Shown here: positions 30,408 to 30,965 of the stretch, piece by piece
Numbering within the stretch: the stretch's first letter is position 1
Layout: every line of letters begins with the position of its first letter
NCBI GenBank assembly: GCA_943704525.1
Contig: CALSCQ010003236.1
Coordinates: 1-30,965, forward strand
From: Pigoraptor vietnamica
Taxonomy: Eukaryota > Opisthokonta > Filasterea
DNA: 30,965 nt
Direction of reading: 5' to 3'
Program-made: the position numbers and the translations under genes
The notes under the pieces: generated by a model
The model's database searches: none
What the model was told of the DNA's origin: nothing
What the model saw: the letters and a program-made list of their open reading frames with translations, nothing else

Positions 30408-30480
30408 TGGAGGTGGGGGGTATCGATCCCCCTGCCTCTCGCATGCTAAGCGAGCGCTCTACCATCTGAGCTACACCCCC
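30408..30480 (-). tRNA. tRNA-Ala (anticodon AGC)
   Basis: A full cloverleaf of 73 nt without intron. The acceptor GGGGGTG pairs with CACCTCC and includes the G3-U70 wobble that identifies tRNA-Ala; the discriminator is A73. The D-stem is GCTC/GAGC, the anticodon stem CTCGC/GCGAG with loop TTAGCAT, and the T-stem GGGGG/CCCCC. The T-loop reads ATCGATA, with A at 54 instead of the usual T. Internal B box GGATCGATACC fits the permissive GWTCRANNC pattern. It lies 180 bases from the UBR5 stop codon, in convergent orientation. Confidence 0.95.
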
Positions 30481-30900
30481 ACTGTCGATTCCTTTTTAGG
30501 AAATTGACGTTTCAATCGTTTTTTTTATGATTATCGTTACGTCCGCACAATGCTGAATCTCGCACGTGACCATGATAGCCCAAATTTTGGCGCGCATAAA
30601 TCCACAAATTTTCGATGGAATTCGTGCGCAAATAATTTGCATTTCCATACAACTTTCATACATAAATAACGGGTGAATTTGCAGCACACTACACACACAC
30701 ACAAATTTGAAAAAATAATAATAATAATTCCCATTTCATACTTATTTTATAGCCCGTAATTAATCCGCCCGCCACACCACGTGCAGCACACACAATCCAC
30801 ATCCGGGGTGAATTCCGGGTAAACGCGCGTCTTTTTTTCGCCTCCTTTTTTTTTTTTTAGTTTTGGCTATTTAGTGTGCGTCTTTTGCCGTCGCGGCAAA
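30481..30900. other. Intergenic region after the tRNA, probable promoter/5' UTR of the next gene
   Basis: AT-rich, with an ATA-repeat run near 30713-30727. A long T tract ends in TTTAG at 30860, which resembles a 3' splice acceptor and could end a 5' UTR intron. No coding region seen. Confidence 0.5.
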
Positions 30901-30901
30901 A
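30883..30901 (+). promoter_or_regulatory. Perfect 8-bp stem-loop abutting a start codon
   Basis: TTTTGCCG-tcg-CGGCAAAA; the last A of the stem is the A of the ATG at 30901. In RNA it could hinder initiation. Confidence 0.45.
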
Positions 30902-30965
30902 TGGGCAAGCCTAGGCACAAGCCCACCCCTGCGCCACCCACCGGCCTTCACGCCACGCGTAGTGC
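30901..30965 (+). CDS. Probable start of a further gene, truncated by the window
   Basis: The frame MGKPRHKPTPAPPTGL and onward is open to the window end (21 codons). It follows CAAAATGG, a good start context, and an upstream pyrimidine tract. The basic MGK-R-K start recalls small ribosome-biogenesis proteins such as Syo1/HEATR3, but 21 codons are too few to identify it. Confidence 0.4.
   Translation, partial: MGKPRHKPTPAPPTGLHATRS

Overview
This window is nuclear DNA from a GC-rich, intron-rich eukaryote. It looks like a free-living protist: long intergenic spacers, short GT-AG introns (about 75-330 nt, donors mostly GTGCGT or GTGAGT), a Pol III type tRNA gene and no bacterial features. The best matched proteins are families best known from animals and their unicellular relatives: a class IIa histone deacetylase, a UBR5/Hyd ubiquitin ligase, a RACGAP1/CYK-4-like C1-RhoGAP and a PTTG1IP-like membrane protein. 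That hints at the opisthokont/holozoan side, but I cannot name the organism.

Layout. 91-2147 (-): F-BAR protein, running out of the window at its 3' end. 3528-7140 (+): class IIa HDAC in 7 exons. 7283-11242 (-): coiled coil-C1-RhoGAP protein in 5 exons, convergent with the HDAC. 12830-14051 (+): small PTTG1IP-like type I membrane protein in 4 exons. 14685-16909 (-): acidic low-complexity protein of unknown function in 7 exons. 18086-19327 (+): single-exon protein with a degenerate cyclic-nucleotide-binding fold. 20165-30228 (+): 12-exon, about 2,899-residue UBR5-type HECT ligase. 30408-30480 (-): tRNA-Ala(AGC). 30901-30965 (+): probable first codons of another gene. All gene models were assembled by eye from open frames, splice-site phase and family similarity; exon phases close exactly in every model.

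Two results stand out. First, the UBR5 orthologue carries an inserted legume-type (L-type) lectin domain whose Mn/Ca-binding residues match concanavalin A in identity and spacing, plus a C2H2 finger, and it shows no MLLE domain. This would be a glycan-reading HECT/N-degron ligase of a kind I do not know to be described. Second, the class IIa HDAC keeps the FPLRKT-x-SEPN 14-3-3 docking site and the structural zinc cysteines of animal class IIa enzymes, yet two of its three catalytic zinc ligands are replaced (His to Phe, Asp to Gly). It therefore looks like a pseudo-deacetylase.

The genes do not form one pathway. Two concern membrane, actin or cytokinesis control (F-BAR, RhoGAP), one transcriptional repression (HDAC), one protein turnover (UBR5) and two probable membrane-associated functions. 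Non-coding curiosities include two C homopolymers of 26 and 29 bases, minisatellites abutting splice donors, two probable GC-AG introns and three stop-free introns whose length is a multiple of three.
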